Assembly: GCF_002312805.1 (NCBI RefSeq) | Contig: NZ_NMUA01000013.1 | Location: forward strand, 1-64,000 | DNA: 64,000 bases | DNA from: Sphingobium sp. D43FB | GTDB lineage: Bacteria; Pseudomonadota; Alphaproteobacteria; Sphingomonadales; Sphingomonadaceae | Direction: 5' to 3' | Part shown: in pieces, positions 52,972-62,038 of the stretch | Layout: the number at the start of each line of letters is the position of its first letter | Position numbering within the stretch: position 1 is the stretch's first letter | Notes under the pieces: model-generated | Databases searched by the model: none | Seen by the model: only the letters and a program-made list of their open reading frames with translations | Told to the model about the DNA's origin: nothing | Position numbers and translations under genes: made by a program

Positions 52972-54102
52972 GTGACTCCTTCCCTCTCCGGCTTCCCCCC
53001 CGCCCTGATCCGCCGCTTGGTCATCAAGATCGGCTCGGCCCTGCTCGTCGATCCGGCGGGCAATGTGCGGATCGACTGGTTGCGCACCTTGGTCGCCGAC
53101 GTCGCGGCGCGGACGCAGGCGGGGCAGCAGATCATCATCGTCTCGTCCGGCGCGATCGCGCTCGGCGCGCGGCGCCTCAAATTGCCCAAGGGCGGGCGCG
53201 GCAGCCTGGAGGATGCGCAGGCCGCCGCCGCCACGGGGCAGATCGCCCTGTCGCAATGCTGGGCGAGCCTGCTCGACGAGCAAGGCATCACCGCCGCGCA
53301 GATGCTGGTGACGCTCGATGACCTCGAAAATCGCCGCCGCTATTTGAATGCCTCGGCGACGCTCGAACGGCTGATGGCCTTGCATGTCGTGCCGGTGGTC
53401 AATGAGAATGACAGCGTCGCCACCGCCGAAATCCGCTTCGGCGATAATGACCGGCTGGCGGCGCGTATCGGACAGGCGGCACGGGCTGACGCGGTTGTGC
53501 TGCTTTCCGATGTCGACGGGCTTTACACCGCCAACCCGCACGTCGATGCGAGCGCGATGCTGATCGAAACAATAGACCGCATCGACGCGCGAATCGCGGC
53601 CATGGCCGACGGTGGCTCCGCCTCCGGCATGGGATCGGGCGGCATGACGTCCAAGATCGAGGCCGCGCGCATCGCCACCGGCGCGGGCGCGCACCTCGCC
53701 ATCATCTCCGGCAAGGTCGATGCACCGCTGTCGCACTGGACGCAGGGCGGCAAAGGCTCGATCTTCCTGGCCGCCCAAGGCAAAGGCGCGCGCAAGGGCT
53801 GGCTCGCTGGCCGCCTCACCGTGCGCGGCCGCATCATCGTGGACGCGGGCGCGGAAACCGCCTTGTCGAAGGGCAACAGCCTGCTCCCCGCCGGTGTCGC
53901 CGCTGTCGAAGGCGTGTTCGCGCGCGGCGATGTGGTCGATATCGTGACGCAGGACGGCCGGGTGATCGCGCGCGGGCTGATCGAATATGATAGCGATGCC
54001 GCCGCGAAGATTGCGGGCCGCCGCAGCGAGGATATTGCCGCGCTGCTGGGCGAAATGCCGCGATCAGTGCTGGTCCATCGCGACCATATGGCGATGGTCT
54101 GA
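52972..54102 (+). CDS. proB: Glutamate 5-kinase
   Basis: A 376-residue enzyme, first step of proline synthesis. Kinase motifs: LVIKIGSALLVDPAGNVR, IIIVSSGAIALGARRL, VVPVVNENDSVATAEIRFGD and GGMTSKIEAARIATGAGAHL. The C-terminal PUA domain begins around residue 280. I start at GTG 52972, which lies just past the palindromic repeat; the frame is open to 52924, but that part is the repeat. Sits directly after obgE, as in many alphaproteobacteria. proA is not next to it. Confidence 0.94.
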   Translation: MTPSLSGFPPALIRRLVIKIGSALLVDPAGNVRIDWLRTLVADVAARTQAGQQIIIVSSGAIALGARRLKLPKGGRGSLEDAQAAAATGQIALSQCWASLLDEQGITAAQMLVTLDDLENRRRYLNASATLERLMALHVVPVVNENDSVATAEIRFGDNDRLAARIGQAARADAVVLLSDVDGLYTANPHVDASAMLIETIDRIDARIAAMADGGSASGMGSGGMTSKIEAARIATGAGAHLAIISGKVDAPLSHWTQGGKGSIFLAAQGKGARKGWLAGRLTVRGRIIVDAGAETALSKGNSLLPAGVAAVEGVFARGDVVDIVTQDGRVIARGLIEYDSDAAAKIAGRRSEDIAALLGEMPRSVLVHRDHMAMV

Positions 54103-54107
54103 CACGC

Positions 54108-55022
54108 ATGTCCCTCCGCATTGCCATGACCGGCGCGACGGGTTTCGTCGGCGCTGAAACCTTGGATCAGGCGCTGAGCGTCGGGCACCATGTTACCGCG
54201 CTGACCCGCCGGGCGCAGCCGCCGCGCGCGCGCCTCAAATGGGTGCCGGGCTCGCTCGATCAGGCGGCAGGCCTCGACACGCTAGTGCGCGACGCCGATG
54301 TCGTGATCCATATCGCGGGCGTGGTGAACGCGCCCGATCGCGACGGCTTTGAAATGGGCAATGCGCGCGGCACGATGGCGGTGGTGGACGCCATGCGCAA
54401 ACGCGGGGTACGGCGGCTGATCCACATTTCCTCGCTCGCCGCGCGCGAGCCGGGTCTGTCCGACTATGGCTGGTCGAAGGACTTGGCCGAACGCCATGTG
54501 AGGGCCAGCGGCCTCGACTGGACCATCGTCCGTCCGCCCGCCATCTACGGCCCCAATGATCGCGAAATGCTCGAACTTTTCCGCATGGCCAAGCGCGGCA
54601 TCATGCTGCTGCCACCGGGCGGACGGCTGTCAGTGATCCATGTTGCCGACCTCGCCCAGTTGCTGCTGGCGCTGGCCGACGATCGCGACCTCAGCCTTGC
54701 CCAGACCTACGACCCCGATGACGGCACGCCCACGGGCTGGGACCATAAGGATTTCGGTGCCGCCATCGGTCGCGCGGTGGGCCGGTCGGTGCGGATCTTG
54801 GCGACTCCGGCCTGGCTGCTCGGCGTCGCTGCGCGCACGGATCGCCTGTTTCGCGGCAATGGCGCCAAGCTGACCCCCGATCGCGTCGATTATTTCTGCC
54901 ACCCCGACTGGGTCGCCGCAGCTGACGCGCATGTTCCCAAGCAGCTATGGATGCCGCAAATCCCGACCGAAGAGGGATTGAAGGCGACAGCGCAGGCCTA
55001 TCGCACCAAAGGCTGGATTTAG
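54108..55022 (+). CDS. NAD(P)-binding SDR protein (complex I NDUFA9-like)
   Basis: A 304-residue atypical short-chain dehydrogenase: Rossmann motif MTGATGFVGAETLDQAL (about 7-23), DADVVIHIAGVVN, and YGWSKDLAERHVR with a Tyr-x-x-x-Lys pair. The C-terminal half (YDPDDGTPTGWDHKDFGAAI) resembles NAD-binding proteins related to NDUFA9. It may act on a nucleotide sugar or an isoprenoid, or as an accessory redox protein; the sequence does not decide. It starts 5 bases after proB. Confidence 0.8.
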   Translation: MSLRIAMTGATGFVGAETLDQALSVGHHVTALTRRAQPPRARLKWVPGSLDQAAGLDTLVRDADVVIHIAGVVNAPDRDGFEMGNARGTMAVVDAMRKRGVRRLIHISSLAAREPGLSDYGWSKDLAERHVRASGLDWTIVRPPAIYGPNDREMLELFRMAKRGIMLLPPGGRLSVIHVADLAQLLLALADDRDLSLAQTYDPDDGTPTGWDHKDFGAAIGRAVGRSVRILATPAWLLGVAARTDRLFRGNGAKLTPDRVDYFCHPDWVAAADAHVPKQLWMPQIPTEEGLKATAQAYRTKGWI

Positions 55023-55044
55023 GCGGCACCCATCGCCCAGTTCA

Positions 55045-55098
55045 GTTCGGTTCGAGCGTGTCGAGAACAAGGTCGTTCTCGACAAGCTCGAACCGAAC
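55045..55098. repeat. Inverted repeat of TTCGAGC...GAGAAC type, copy 2
   Basis: Arms 55045-55068 (GTTCGGTTCGAGCGTGTCGA...) and 55075-55098 pair almost perfectly. The arms are closely related to those at 52896-52958. It lies between two convergent genes and may double as a terminator. Confidence 0.75.
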
Positions 55099-55103
55099 GG
55101 AGG

Positions 55104-55619
55104 CTAGTCGGCCTCGACCGGCTTCTTCGCCCGCTGTTCCGCCAGAAATTCGCTGACCGCCTGCCCGCTGGCATTGAGCAGCGGGAAGGTCCGCGCGTCC
55201 GACAGCCAGTCGGGACGCCGCGCGCCGCTGCCATACATAGTGTCATAGACCAGGCTGAACGCCAGGAAGGCCAGCGTCGCGCCGATCAACCCCTTGACCG
55301 CGCCGAAGCCACCGCCCAGCACGCGGTCGACCGGCCCCAGCACGGATTGCCGGGTCCGCCGGCCGATCGCATGGGCGACCATCTTGCCGACGCCGAAGGT
55401 AACACCGAACACCAGCACCAGCGCCAGGATCGCTGCGCCGCTCGCCGTGCCAACGAAGGGCGTCAGCAGATCGGCCACCGAGGCATGAAAGAGCCGGATG
55501 CAGAAGATCGCCAGCACCCACGCCATCAGCGACAGGGTTTCCAGCACGAACCCGCGGAGCAGGCCCAATATGGCGCTGCCGCCAATGGCGAGCAGGACGA
55601 TGATATCGACGGCGTTCAT
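55104..55619 (-). CDS. cvpA: CvpA-family membrane protein
   Basis: A 171-residue protein with four membrane segments: DIIVLLAIGGSAILGLLRGF, SLMAWVLAIFCIRLF, AAILALVLVFGVTFGVGKM, and GLIGATLAFLAFSLVYDTM. GPVDRVLGGGFGAVKG is the family hallmark. It is needed for colicin V production and envelope functions in E. coli; the mechanism is unclear. It starts 11 bases after radA stops, so it shares the radA transcript. purF, a common neighbour, is absent here. Confidence 0.9.
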   Translation of the reverse strand: MNAVDIIVLLAIGGSAILGLLRGFVLETLSLMAWVLAIFCIRLFHASVADLLTPFVGTASGAAILALVLVFGVTFGVGKMVAHAIGRRTRQSVLGPVDRVLGGGFGAVKGLIGATLAFLAFSLVYDTMYGSGARRPDWLSDARTFPLLNASGQAVSEFLAEQRAKKPVEAD

Positions 55620-55630
55620 CGCCCGCGTGG

Positions 55631-56998
55631 CTATCCCCTGCCCAGCATCTGGTCAACCAGTTGCGCAAGCGTGCGAAAGCCGCTGACCGCTATCCCCTTC
55701 ACCCCGTCGGTCGCCGACGCCGGGATGAAAGCGCGGTTGAACCCCAGCTTCGCCGCCTCGCGCAGCCGCAGCGGCGCATGCGCCACCGGGCGGATCTCGC
55801 CCGACAACGCGATCTCGCCGAACAGCACGACGTCGGAGGGCAAGGGCTTTTCCGACAGCGCCGACACCAGGGCCGCTGCCACCGCCAGGTCCGCCGCCGG
55901 GTCCGACAACCGATAACCACCCGCGACGTTCAGATAAACTTCGCAGGTCGAAAAGCTAAGGCCACAGCGCGCCTCCAGCACCGCCAGTACCATGGCCAGC
56001 CGTCCATTATCCCATCCGACCACCGCGCGGCGCGGCGTCGCGCCGCTCGACAGCCGCACCACCAGCGCCTGGATCTCCACCAGAACCGGCCGCGTCCCTT
56101 CCAGCGCGGGAAACACCGTCGCGCCCGTCACCGTCTCGTCGCGATGCGTCAGGAACAGGGCGGACGGATTGGCAACCTCCTCCAGCCCTTCGGACACCAT
56201 CGCGAATACGCCGATCTCGTCAGTACCGCCAAAGCGGTTCTTGATCGCGCGCAGGATGCGATATTGATGGCTGCGCTCACCCTCGAACGCCAACACCGTA
56301 TCGACCATATGCTCCAGCACGCGCGGCCCGGCGATGCTGCCATCCTTGGTCACATGCCCGACCAAAATCAGCGCAGTACCCCGCTGCTTGGCGAATTTGA
56401 TCAATTCCTGCGACGAGGCGCGCACCTGGCTGACCGTCCCCGGCGCGCCTTCGATCAGGTCGCTGTGCATCGTCTGGATCGAATCGATCACCAGCAAGGC
56501 CGGCGGCTCGCCCTGGCTCAATGTCGTCAGGATATCGCGTACCGAAGTCGCGCTCGCCAGCATCACCGGCGCATTGCCCAGCCCCAGCCGTTGCGCGCGC
56601 AACCGCACCTGGTCGGCCGCTTCCTCGCCACTGATATAGGCCACAGACAGCCCGCGCGCCGCGACCCGCGCCGCCGCCTGCAACAATAAGGTCGACTTGC
56701 CGATGCCCGGATCGCCACCAATCAATATGGCCGATCCCGCGACGATGCCACCACCCAGCGCCCGGTCGAACTCGGCAATACCCGTGCTGGTGCGCGGCGG
56801 CAATTCGACTTGCGTGTCCAGCCCGACGAGCGTGATCGCGCGTCCGCCCGTATGCAAATCATGCCGTGCGGAAAAGGCGGTCTGCGGCGCCTCTTCGACA
56901 ATGCTGTTCCATTCGCCGCAATCCTCGCACTGTCCCTGCCACCGTGCCGCCACGGTGCCGCATTGCTGACAGACGAATTTCCGCTTTGTCTTGGCCAT
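55631..56998 (-). CDS. radA: DNA repair protein RadA
   Basis: A 455-residue RecA-like ATPase. The N-terminal zinc finger is FVCQQCGTVAARWQGQCEDC. Walker A is GGDPGIGKSTLL (about 98-109), the RadA-specific motif is AIKNRFGGTDEIGVF, and the C-terminal third is the Lon-protease-like domain. It drives branch migration during recombination. I start at ATG 56998 (MAKTKRKFVC); the frame stays open about 155 codons upstream, but that part overlaps the divergent EEP gene and is not protein-like. Confidence 0.95.
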   Translation of the reverse strand: MAKTKRKFVCQQCGTVAARWQGQCEDCGEWNSIVEEAPQTAFSARHDLHTGGRAITLVGLDTQVELPPRTSTGIAEFDRALGGGIVAGSAILIGGDPGIGKSTLLLQAAARVAARGLSVAYISGEEAADQVRLRAQRLGLGNAPVMLASATSVRDILTTLSQGEPPALLVIDSIQTMHSDLIEGAPGTVSQVRASSQELIKFAKQRGTALILVGHVTKDGSIAGPRVLEHMVDTVLAFEGERSHQYRILRAIKNRFGGTDEIGVFAMVSEGLEEVANPSALFLTHRDETVTGATVFPALEGTRPVLVEIQALVVRLSSGATPRRAVVGWDNGRLAMVLAVLEARCGLSFSTCEVYLNVAGGYRLSDPAADLAVAAALVSALSEKPLPSDVVLFGEIALSGEIRPVAHAPLRLREAAKLGFNRAFIPASATDGVKGIAVSGFRTLAQLVDQMLGRG

Positions 56999-57085
56999 GG
57001 CCCGGATATGCCGTCGAGACACGAACATTGCAAGAACATCCGTTCGCCACTGGAAACATGCCTGCGCCTTGGGCATTGGTGCCCC

Positions 57086-57781
57086 ATGAAGACATTGCGC
57101 GTTGCCAGCTATAATATCCACAAGGCCGTCGGCACCGACCGCCGTCGTATGCCGGAGCGGGTACTGGAGGTGCTGGGCGAGATCGACGCAGACATCGTCG
57201 CCTTGCAGGAGGCAGACATGCGCTTCGGCATCCGCTCCGCCGCCATTCCACCCCGGATGCTCGAAAGCCATAGTGGTTATAAGGCGGTCCCGCTCGATGT
57301 TCAGGCCGATTCGATGGGCTGGCATGGCAATGCCATCCTGGTGCGCAAAGATGCCGAGATCGACGCGCATGACGTCCTCCATATCCCCTATCTGGAGCCA
57401 CGCGGCGCAACCATGGCGCAAGTGACGCTGGGCGGCACGACCGTCCGCGTGTTCGGCATGCATCTCGACCTGTCAGGCCTGTGGCGCAGGCGGCAGGCGG
57501 CCGCCGTCATCAACGCCGCTGCGCAGGGCGAAGCCATGCCCACCATTTTGATGGGCGACCTCAACGAATGGAGCGCGGGTCGCGGCTGCCTCGCCGATTT
57601 TGCCCGCCATTACAGCTTCGCGCCCTGCGGACGCAGCTTCCACGCCCGCGCGCCTGTGGCCCAGCTCGACCGGATCATGCATTGCGATCGCCTGACCCTG
57701 GTCGAATGCGGCGTCCATATGAGCGCGGCGGCGCGCAAAGCGTCGGACCATCTGCCGATCTGGGCCGAATTCCGCCTTTGA
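57086..57781 (+). CDS. Endonuclease/exonuclease/phosphatase-fold hydrolase
   Basis: A 231-residue EEP-family enzyme. Conserved motifs are SYNIHKAVGTDRRR (with the catalytic Asn), IVALQEADMRF (Glu), VFGMHLDLSG (His), LMGDLNEWS (Asp and Asn) and KASDHLPIWAEF (Asp-His pair), a complete set. Substrates in the family range from DNA to phospholipids; small, lone members are often phosphodiesterases of unknown role. ATG 57086 starts the family-like region. It is divergent from radA, 87 bases apart. Confidence 0.85.
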   Translation: MKTLRVASYNIHKAVGTDRRRMPERVLEVLGEIDADIVALQEADMRFGIRSAAIPPRMLESHSGYKAVPLDVQADSMGWHGNAILVRKDAEIDAHDVLHIPYLEPRGATMAQVTLGGTTVRVFGMHLDLSGLWRRRQAAAVINAAAQGEAMPTILMGDLNEWSAGRGCLADFARHYSFAPCGRSFHARAPVAQLDRIMHCDRLTLVECGVHMSAAARKASDHLPIWAEFRL

Positions 57782-57824
57782 TCGGCCCCTCGACAATATC
57801 CTCTCCCTCTGCGATCCATGGGCC

Positions 57825-60170
57825 ATGAAGGAGCGGGAACTCAGGCTAGCGCTGGTCTGCTATGGCGGCATCAGCCTGGCGATCTACATGCATGGCATCA
57901 CCAAGGAAGTGTGGCGGCTCGCCCGCGCCAGCCGTGCCTTTCACGACGGTGCGCCTGCCTCCACCGGCAGCGAAGCCGTTTATCGGCAGATGTTGGAGGA
58001 GATAGAGGCCAAGGCCGGCATCCGCCTGCGCGTCATGCCCGACATCATCGCCGGGGCCAGCGCGGGGGGCATCAACGGCATTTTCCTTGCTCAGGCGATC
58101 GAGACCGGCCAGTCGCTCGATCCGCTGACCGATATGTGGCTCGACAATGCCGATGTCGATCGGCTGCTTGACCCCGACGCCCGCCCCGCCCGCGCGCTCA
58201 CCAAATTCTGGGCCACCCCGCTTGTCTGGATGGCGGCGCGCCGCCCCGGCGACGCGATCGAACGCACCGTCGCCCCCGACACACGCGAAGAAGTGCGGCA
58301 CAAACTCTCCCGCTTCATCCGCTCGCGCTGGTTCGAGCCGCCCTTTGGCGGGGAGATTTTCTCTGGCATGCTCATGGACGCCTTCGATGCGATGGCGGCG
58401 GCGGAGCGTGGCCCGCCTTTGCTCCCGGCCGGGCATCCGCTCGACCTGTTCGTCACAGTCACCGATTTCGAGGGCCATCCGCAAAGCCTCAATCTCAACA
58501 GCCCGCCCCAGGTGATCGAGACCGAACATCGCCTGTCGATCGGCTTTCGCGCGCGCGGCCGGGCACCCAATGGCGACCCGCGGGCCTTCGCCGATGCCGC
58601 CGAACTGGTCTTCGCCGCGCGGGCGACCGCCAGCTTTCCCGGTGCCTTCCCGCCCTTCACCGTGCGCGAACTCGACCGCGTCCTCAAACGCCGCCGTCGC
58701 GCCTGGCCGACGCGCGACGCCTTCCTCCACCGCGCTTTGCCCCGCCATGCGGCGCGCGGCACGGCGGAGGACGCCGTGCTGATCGACGGCTCGGTGCTGG
58801 CCAACGCCCCCTTCGCCCAGGCGATCGGCGCGCTGCGCAACCGCCCCTCCCGCCGGGAAGTCGATCGCCGCTTCGTCTATATCGACCCCAAGCCCGGCCA
58901 CCGCTCCATCCGGCTCAACCGCCATGGCGACGCGGAAGATGCGCCGACCGGCGCGGACGCCCCGCTGCCCGGCTTTTTCCGCACCATCTTCGGCGCGCTG
59001 TCCGACATTCCGCGCGAACAGCCGATCCGCGACAATCTGGAAGTGATCGACCGCCATTCGGCGCATATCCGCCGTATGCGCCGCATCCTCGACACGCTGA
59101 GGCCCGGCATGGAGGCGGAGGTCGAAAGCGCTATCGGCCGCATGCTCTTTCTCGATCGGCCAACGCCCGCCCGCCTCTCCGCCTGGCGCGCCAAGGCACA
59201 GCAACGCGCCGCCGGATCGGCGGGCTTCGCCTTCCCCGCTTATGGCCATCTCAAATTATCGGGCATCGTCGAGGCGCTTTCGACCCTGTTGTTCCGCCTG
59301 TCGGGGGAGGACAGCGCAATGATGCGCGAAACCTATCGCCGGGCGATTTGGGCACAGGTGCGCGCGACCGGCGCGGACCAATTGACCGACCATGGCGGTT
59401 CCGCCTCCGCCCCGGTCACCTTCTTCCGCACCCACGACCTCGCCTTCCGCATCCGCCGCCTGCGTTTCCTGGCGCGGCGTCTCGCCGAAACGCTGGAGCG
59501 CGAGAGCGCGGTGGAAGCGGTCGAGGTGCAGGGGATGCATGATGCGATCTACGCCGCCCTCGCCCTCTATGCCGAATGCGAGGACGCCGATTTTCACGGC
59601 CCTGCCGTCATCGCCGCCGCGCGCCAGGTGCCGACCGACGCCGCCGCCGCGCTGGAGGCCGTCGCACACGCCCGCAACCTTCAGGCGCGCGATGATTCGG
59701 CCGACACACTTCTCGCCGAAGCCTTCGCCGCGCTGCCCAAGCCGGCCCGGCGCACCATGTTGCTCGCTTATCTCGGCTTCCCCTTCACCGATATCGCTAC
59801 GTTACCGTTGCTCCAGGGTGACACTCTGGACGAATATGATCCGGTCAAGGTCGACCGAATTTCGCCCGAAGACTGTTCCGCCATCCGCGCAGGCGGCGCG
59901 CAGGCGACGCTGAAAGGCATAGAATTCAACAATTTCGGCGCTTTTTTCAGCCGCGCCTATCGGGAGAATGACTATCTCTGGGGTCGCCTCCACGGGGTCG
60001 AGCGGCTGCTGGACATCGTGAATTCGGCCATACCCACCGCAAGCCGCCTTTCGCCCGACAGGGTCCACGCCTATAGGCGATCTGCGTTTCTGGCGATCCT
60101 GGACGAGGAAGAATCGCGCTTGCCGCATGTCGCGGAATTGATCGCCAGCTTGCGGGAGGAAATCGGGTGA
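57825..60170 (+). CDS. Patatin-like phospholipase with DUF3376 region
   Basis: A 781-residue protein. The patatin part starts with LRLALVCYGGISLAIYMHGI (oxyanion-type region), has the nucleophile motif AGASAGGINGIF (about 74-85, Ser in GxSxG) and the Asp partner in LIDGSVLANAPFAQAIG (about 319). The remaining 450 residues correspond to the DUF3376 region found in large bacterial patatin proteins. It should hydrolyse acyl lipids at a membrane. GGAG overlaps the second codon; no good ribosome binding site is seen upstream. It overlaps the lipoprotein gene by 4 bases. Confidence 0.85.
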   Translation: MKERELRLALVCYGGISLAIYMHGITKEVWRLARASRAFHDGAPASTGSEAVYRQMLEEIEAKAGIRLRVMPDIIAGASAGGINGIFLAQAIETGQSLDPLTDMWLDNADVDRLLDPDARPARALTKFWATPLVWMAARRPGDAIERTVAPDTREEVRHKLSRFIRSRWFEPPFGGEIFSGMLMDAFDAMAAAERGPPLLPAGHPLDLFVTVTDFEGHPQSLNLNSPPQVIETEHRLSIGFRARGRAPNGDPRAFADAAELVFAARATASFPGAFPPFTVRELDRVLKRRRRAWPTRDAFLHRALPRHAARGTAEDAVLIDGSVLANAPFAQAIGALRNRPSRREVDRRFVYIDPKPGHRSIRLNRHGDAEDAPTGADAPLPGFFRTIFGALSDIPREQPIRDNLEVIDRHSAHIRRMRRILDTLRPGMEAEVESAIGRMLFLDRPTPARLSAWRAKAQQRAAGSAGFAFPAYGHLKLSGIVEALSTLLFRLSGEDSAMMRETYRRAIWAQVRATGADQLTDHGGSASAPVTFFRTHDLAFRIRRLRFLARRLAETLERESAVEAVEVQGMHDAIYAALALYAECEDADFHGPAVIAAARQVPTDAAAALEAVAHARNLQARDDSADTLLAEAFAALPKPARRTMLLAYLGFPFTDIATLPLLQGDTLDEYDPVKVDRISPEDCSAIRAGGAQATLKGIEFNNFGAFFSRAYRENDYLWGRLHGVERLLDIVNSAIPTASRLSPDRVHAYRRSAFLAILDEEESRLPHVAELIASLREEIG

Positions 60171-60700
60171 GCAGGCCTGTTGTGCTGGTGCCGATTATCA
60201 TGTTGCTGGCGCTCGTCGCTGGCTGCCGCGCGTCGGATGATACGGCGCAGGCGGACAATGGCGTTGTCCCGACCGCCGTGGCGCAAGTCGCCGACAATGC
60301 GACCCCGCCGCCGCCCGAACCCGTAGCCGCGCCGACGCCGCCACCCGCCGCACTGGCGCGGGTTTCGCCGACCGTGACAGTCCGCGCCCAGCCCGCGCCC
60401 TATTTCCCGCTCGACCTGCCCCCTTCAGACGTCGCCGCCAGCGCCGCGCCCTTCCCGCGCGAAGTCACCGAGTTCATGGTGTCGCGCGACAGTTGCGACC
60501 ATTTCCGGGGCGAAGAGCCCTATGACGCCGAACGCCGCGCCTATATCGCGGAGAATATCGCCGCTTTGTGTCGCGGCACCGATACCAAGCTGGCGCTGCT
60601 GCGGCAGCGCTACGCCGCCGATCCGTCCGTCACCGCTGCCCTGCGCAGTTATGAGGATCAAATCGAAAAGCGCATGCCGAAACAGGCTGGGCTATACTAA
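60167..60700 (+). CDS. Putative lipoprotein
   Basis: A 177-residue protein starting at GTG 60167, which overlaps the patatin stop as GTGA. The signal sequence ends in a lipobox LVAGC (Cys about residue 20), so it should be anchored in a membrane. A Pro/Ala/Val-rich linker follows (about 40-85), then a globular part with [20 protein letters not shown] and an [18 protein letters not shown] helix. Close coupling to the phospholipase suggests a shared role, not shown by sequence. The end overlaps the convergent phhB by 9 bases. Confidence 0.75.
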   Translation: MSRPVVLVPIIMLLALVAGCRASDDTAQADNGVVPTAVAQVADNATPPPPEPVAAPTPPPAALARVSPTVTVRAQPAPYFPLDLPPSDVAASAAPFPREVTEFMVSRDSCDHFRGEEPYDAERRAYIAENIAALCRGTDTKLALLRQRYAADPSVTAALRSYEDQIEKRMPKQAGLY

Positions 60701-60982
60701 CAACCCGTCGATCGCCCGCGCCAGGTCGATGTCGCGCTGCGACAGGCCACCGGCGTCGTGCGTGGTCAGAACAATGTCCACCCGGTTATAGACGTTAGAC
60801 CATTCGGGATGATGATCGGCCTTCTCCGCCAGTATCGCCACCCGCGTCATGAAACCGAACGCCGCGACGAAATCGCGGAAAACGAAGCGGCGGCTTATGC
60901 CGTCGGGCTCAGCCACCACCGTCCATTCGGGCAGTTCGGCTAGGGCTGCGGCGCGCTGTTCTTGCGTCAATGTGGCAATCAT
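60692..60982 (-). CDS. phhB: Pterin-4a-carbinolamine dehydratase
   Basis: A 96-residue protein with the family signature [20 protein letters not shown] followed by [20 protein letters not shown], including the catalytic His-His pair and a distal His in [10 protein letters not shown]. It dehydrates 4a-hydroxytetrahydrobiopterin, recycling the cofactor of aromatic amino acid hydroxylases. No hydroxylase gene is next to it. Complete and of usual size. Confidence 0.92.
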   Translation of the reverse strand: MIATLTQEQRAAALAELPEWTVVAEPDGISRRFVFRDFVAAFGFMTRVAILAEKADHHPEWSNVYNRVDIVLTTHDAGGLSQRDIDLARAIDGLLV

Positions 60983-61022
60983 GTCCCTATCCTCTTAATA
61001 TGCTTTGGCTTATGTGGCAGCC

Positions 61023-61430
61023 ATGTCGCATCATGGTCAACCGCCCCGCTTTGCCCCCACGATCCAGGAGATCGAGACGCTGGCGCTCGGCGCGCTGGCG
61101 CGCCTGCCTGAAACCTTCCGCGATCATTTGTCCGATGTCGTGCTGTTCGTCGAGGAATTTGCCGATCCGGCGATCCTGAAGGAAATGGAGATCGGCGATC
61201 CCTATGGCCTGACCGGCCTCTATACCGGCCGCCCCGTGGGGCATGAGCCGCAGACGGGCGACACCCCGCCGACCGTCCATCTCTATCGCCGCCCACTGCT
61301 CGACGAATGGGTCGAAACCGGCGTCCCGCTCGATGCCCTCATCACCCATGTCGTGGTGCATGAAATCGGCCATCATTTCGGCTTGTCGGACCTCGACATG
61401 CATGTGCTGGAGGATATGGTCGGGTCATGA
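61023..61430 (+). CDS. Minimal zinc metallopeptidase (DUF1025/zincin-like)
   Basis: A 135-residue protein with the zincin motif HVVVHEIGHHFGLSDLDMH (about 108-126; HExxHxxG-like with an Asp ligand). GLYTGRPVGHEPQ and TVHLYRRPLLDEW are family features. Such single-domain metallopeptidases have unknown substrates. I use ATG 61023. The stop overlaps the ccmA start (ATGA), so it is translated with the ccm genes. Confidence 0.85.
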   Translation: MSHHGQPPRFAPTIQEIETLALGALARLPETFRDHLSDVVLFVEEFADPAILKEMEIGDPYGLTGLYTGRPVGHEPQTGDTPPTVHLYRRPLLDEWVETGVPLDALITHVVVHEIGHHFGLSDLDMHVLEDMVGS

Positions 61431-62038
61431 GCGACGCGGCCTTGCGGCTGACCGATGTCGCCTGCCTGCGCGGCGGGCGGATGCTGTTTCGCGGCGTCAG
61501 CCTGACGCTGGGACCGGGCGAAAGTGCGCTGCTGACCGGCCCCAATGGCGTCGGCAAATCCAGCCTGCTGCGCTTGTGCGCCGGGCTGCTCCCCGCCTTT
61601 GCCGGCACGGTCGATCGGCGCGGTGGCATCGCGCTGACCGATGAACGACTGGCGCTGGACATGGACCTGCCGCTCGCCACGGCGCTCGCCTTCTGGGCAC
61701 AACTTGACCGGGCCGGGCCGGACGCAGTGTCGGCCGCGCTTGACGCGATGGCGCTGACCCGCTTCGCCGACGTGCCCGTCCGCATGCTCTCCACCGGACA
61801 GCGCAAGCGCGCGATGCTGGCGCGGGTGATCGCCAGCCATGCTCCCATCTGGCTGCTCGACGAACCGGGCAACGGGCTGGACAGCGCCTCGACCGACCTG
61901 CTTGGCGCAGCAGTGGCCACGCATCTGGCGAGCGGCGGCATCGTCGTCGCCGCCTCGCACCAGCCGCTGCCGATGACCACGCCCCTCACTTTGGCGCTGG
62001 CCGACTATCTGCCCGACGCCATGGAAGATAGCCCATGA
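61427..62038 (+). CDS. ccmA: Heme exporter ATP-binding protein CcmA
   Basis: A 203-residue ABC ATPase: Walker A TGPNGVGKSSLL (about 37-48), signature-like MLSTGQRKRAMLARV, Walker B PIWLLDEPGNGLD. With CcmB it powers release of heme-loaded CcmE in cytochrome c maturation. The stop overlaps the ccmB start. Identity as CcmA rests on size, neighbour and the compact domain. Confidence 0.9.
   Translation: MSDAALRLTDVACLRGGRMLFRGVSLTLGPGESALLTGPNGVGKSSLLRLCAGLLPAFAGTVDRRGGIALTDERLALDMDLPLATALAFWAQLDRAGPDAVSAALDAMALTRFADVPVRMLSTGQRKRAMLARVIASHAPIWLLDEPGNGLDSASTDLLGAAVATHLASGGIVVAASHQPLPMTTPLTLALADYLPDAMEDSP

Noticed and set aside
57846..59249. A 467-codon minus-strand frame
   Set aside because: Antisense to the patatin-like gene; no recognisable domain.
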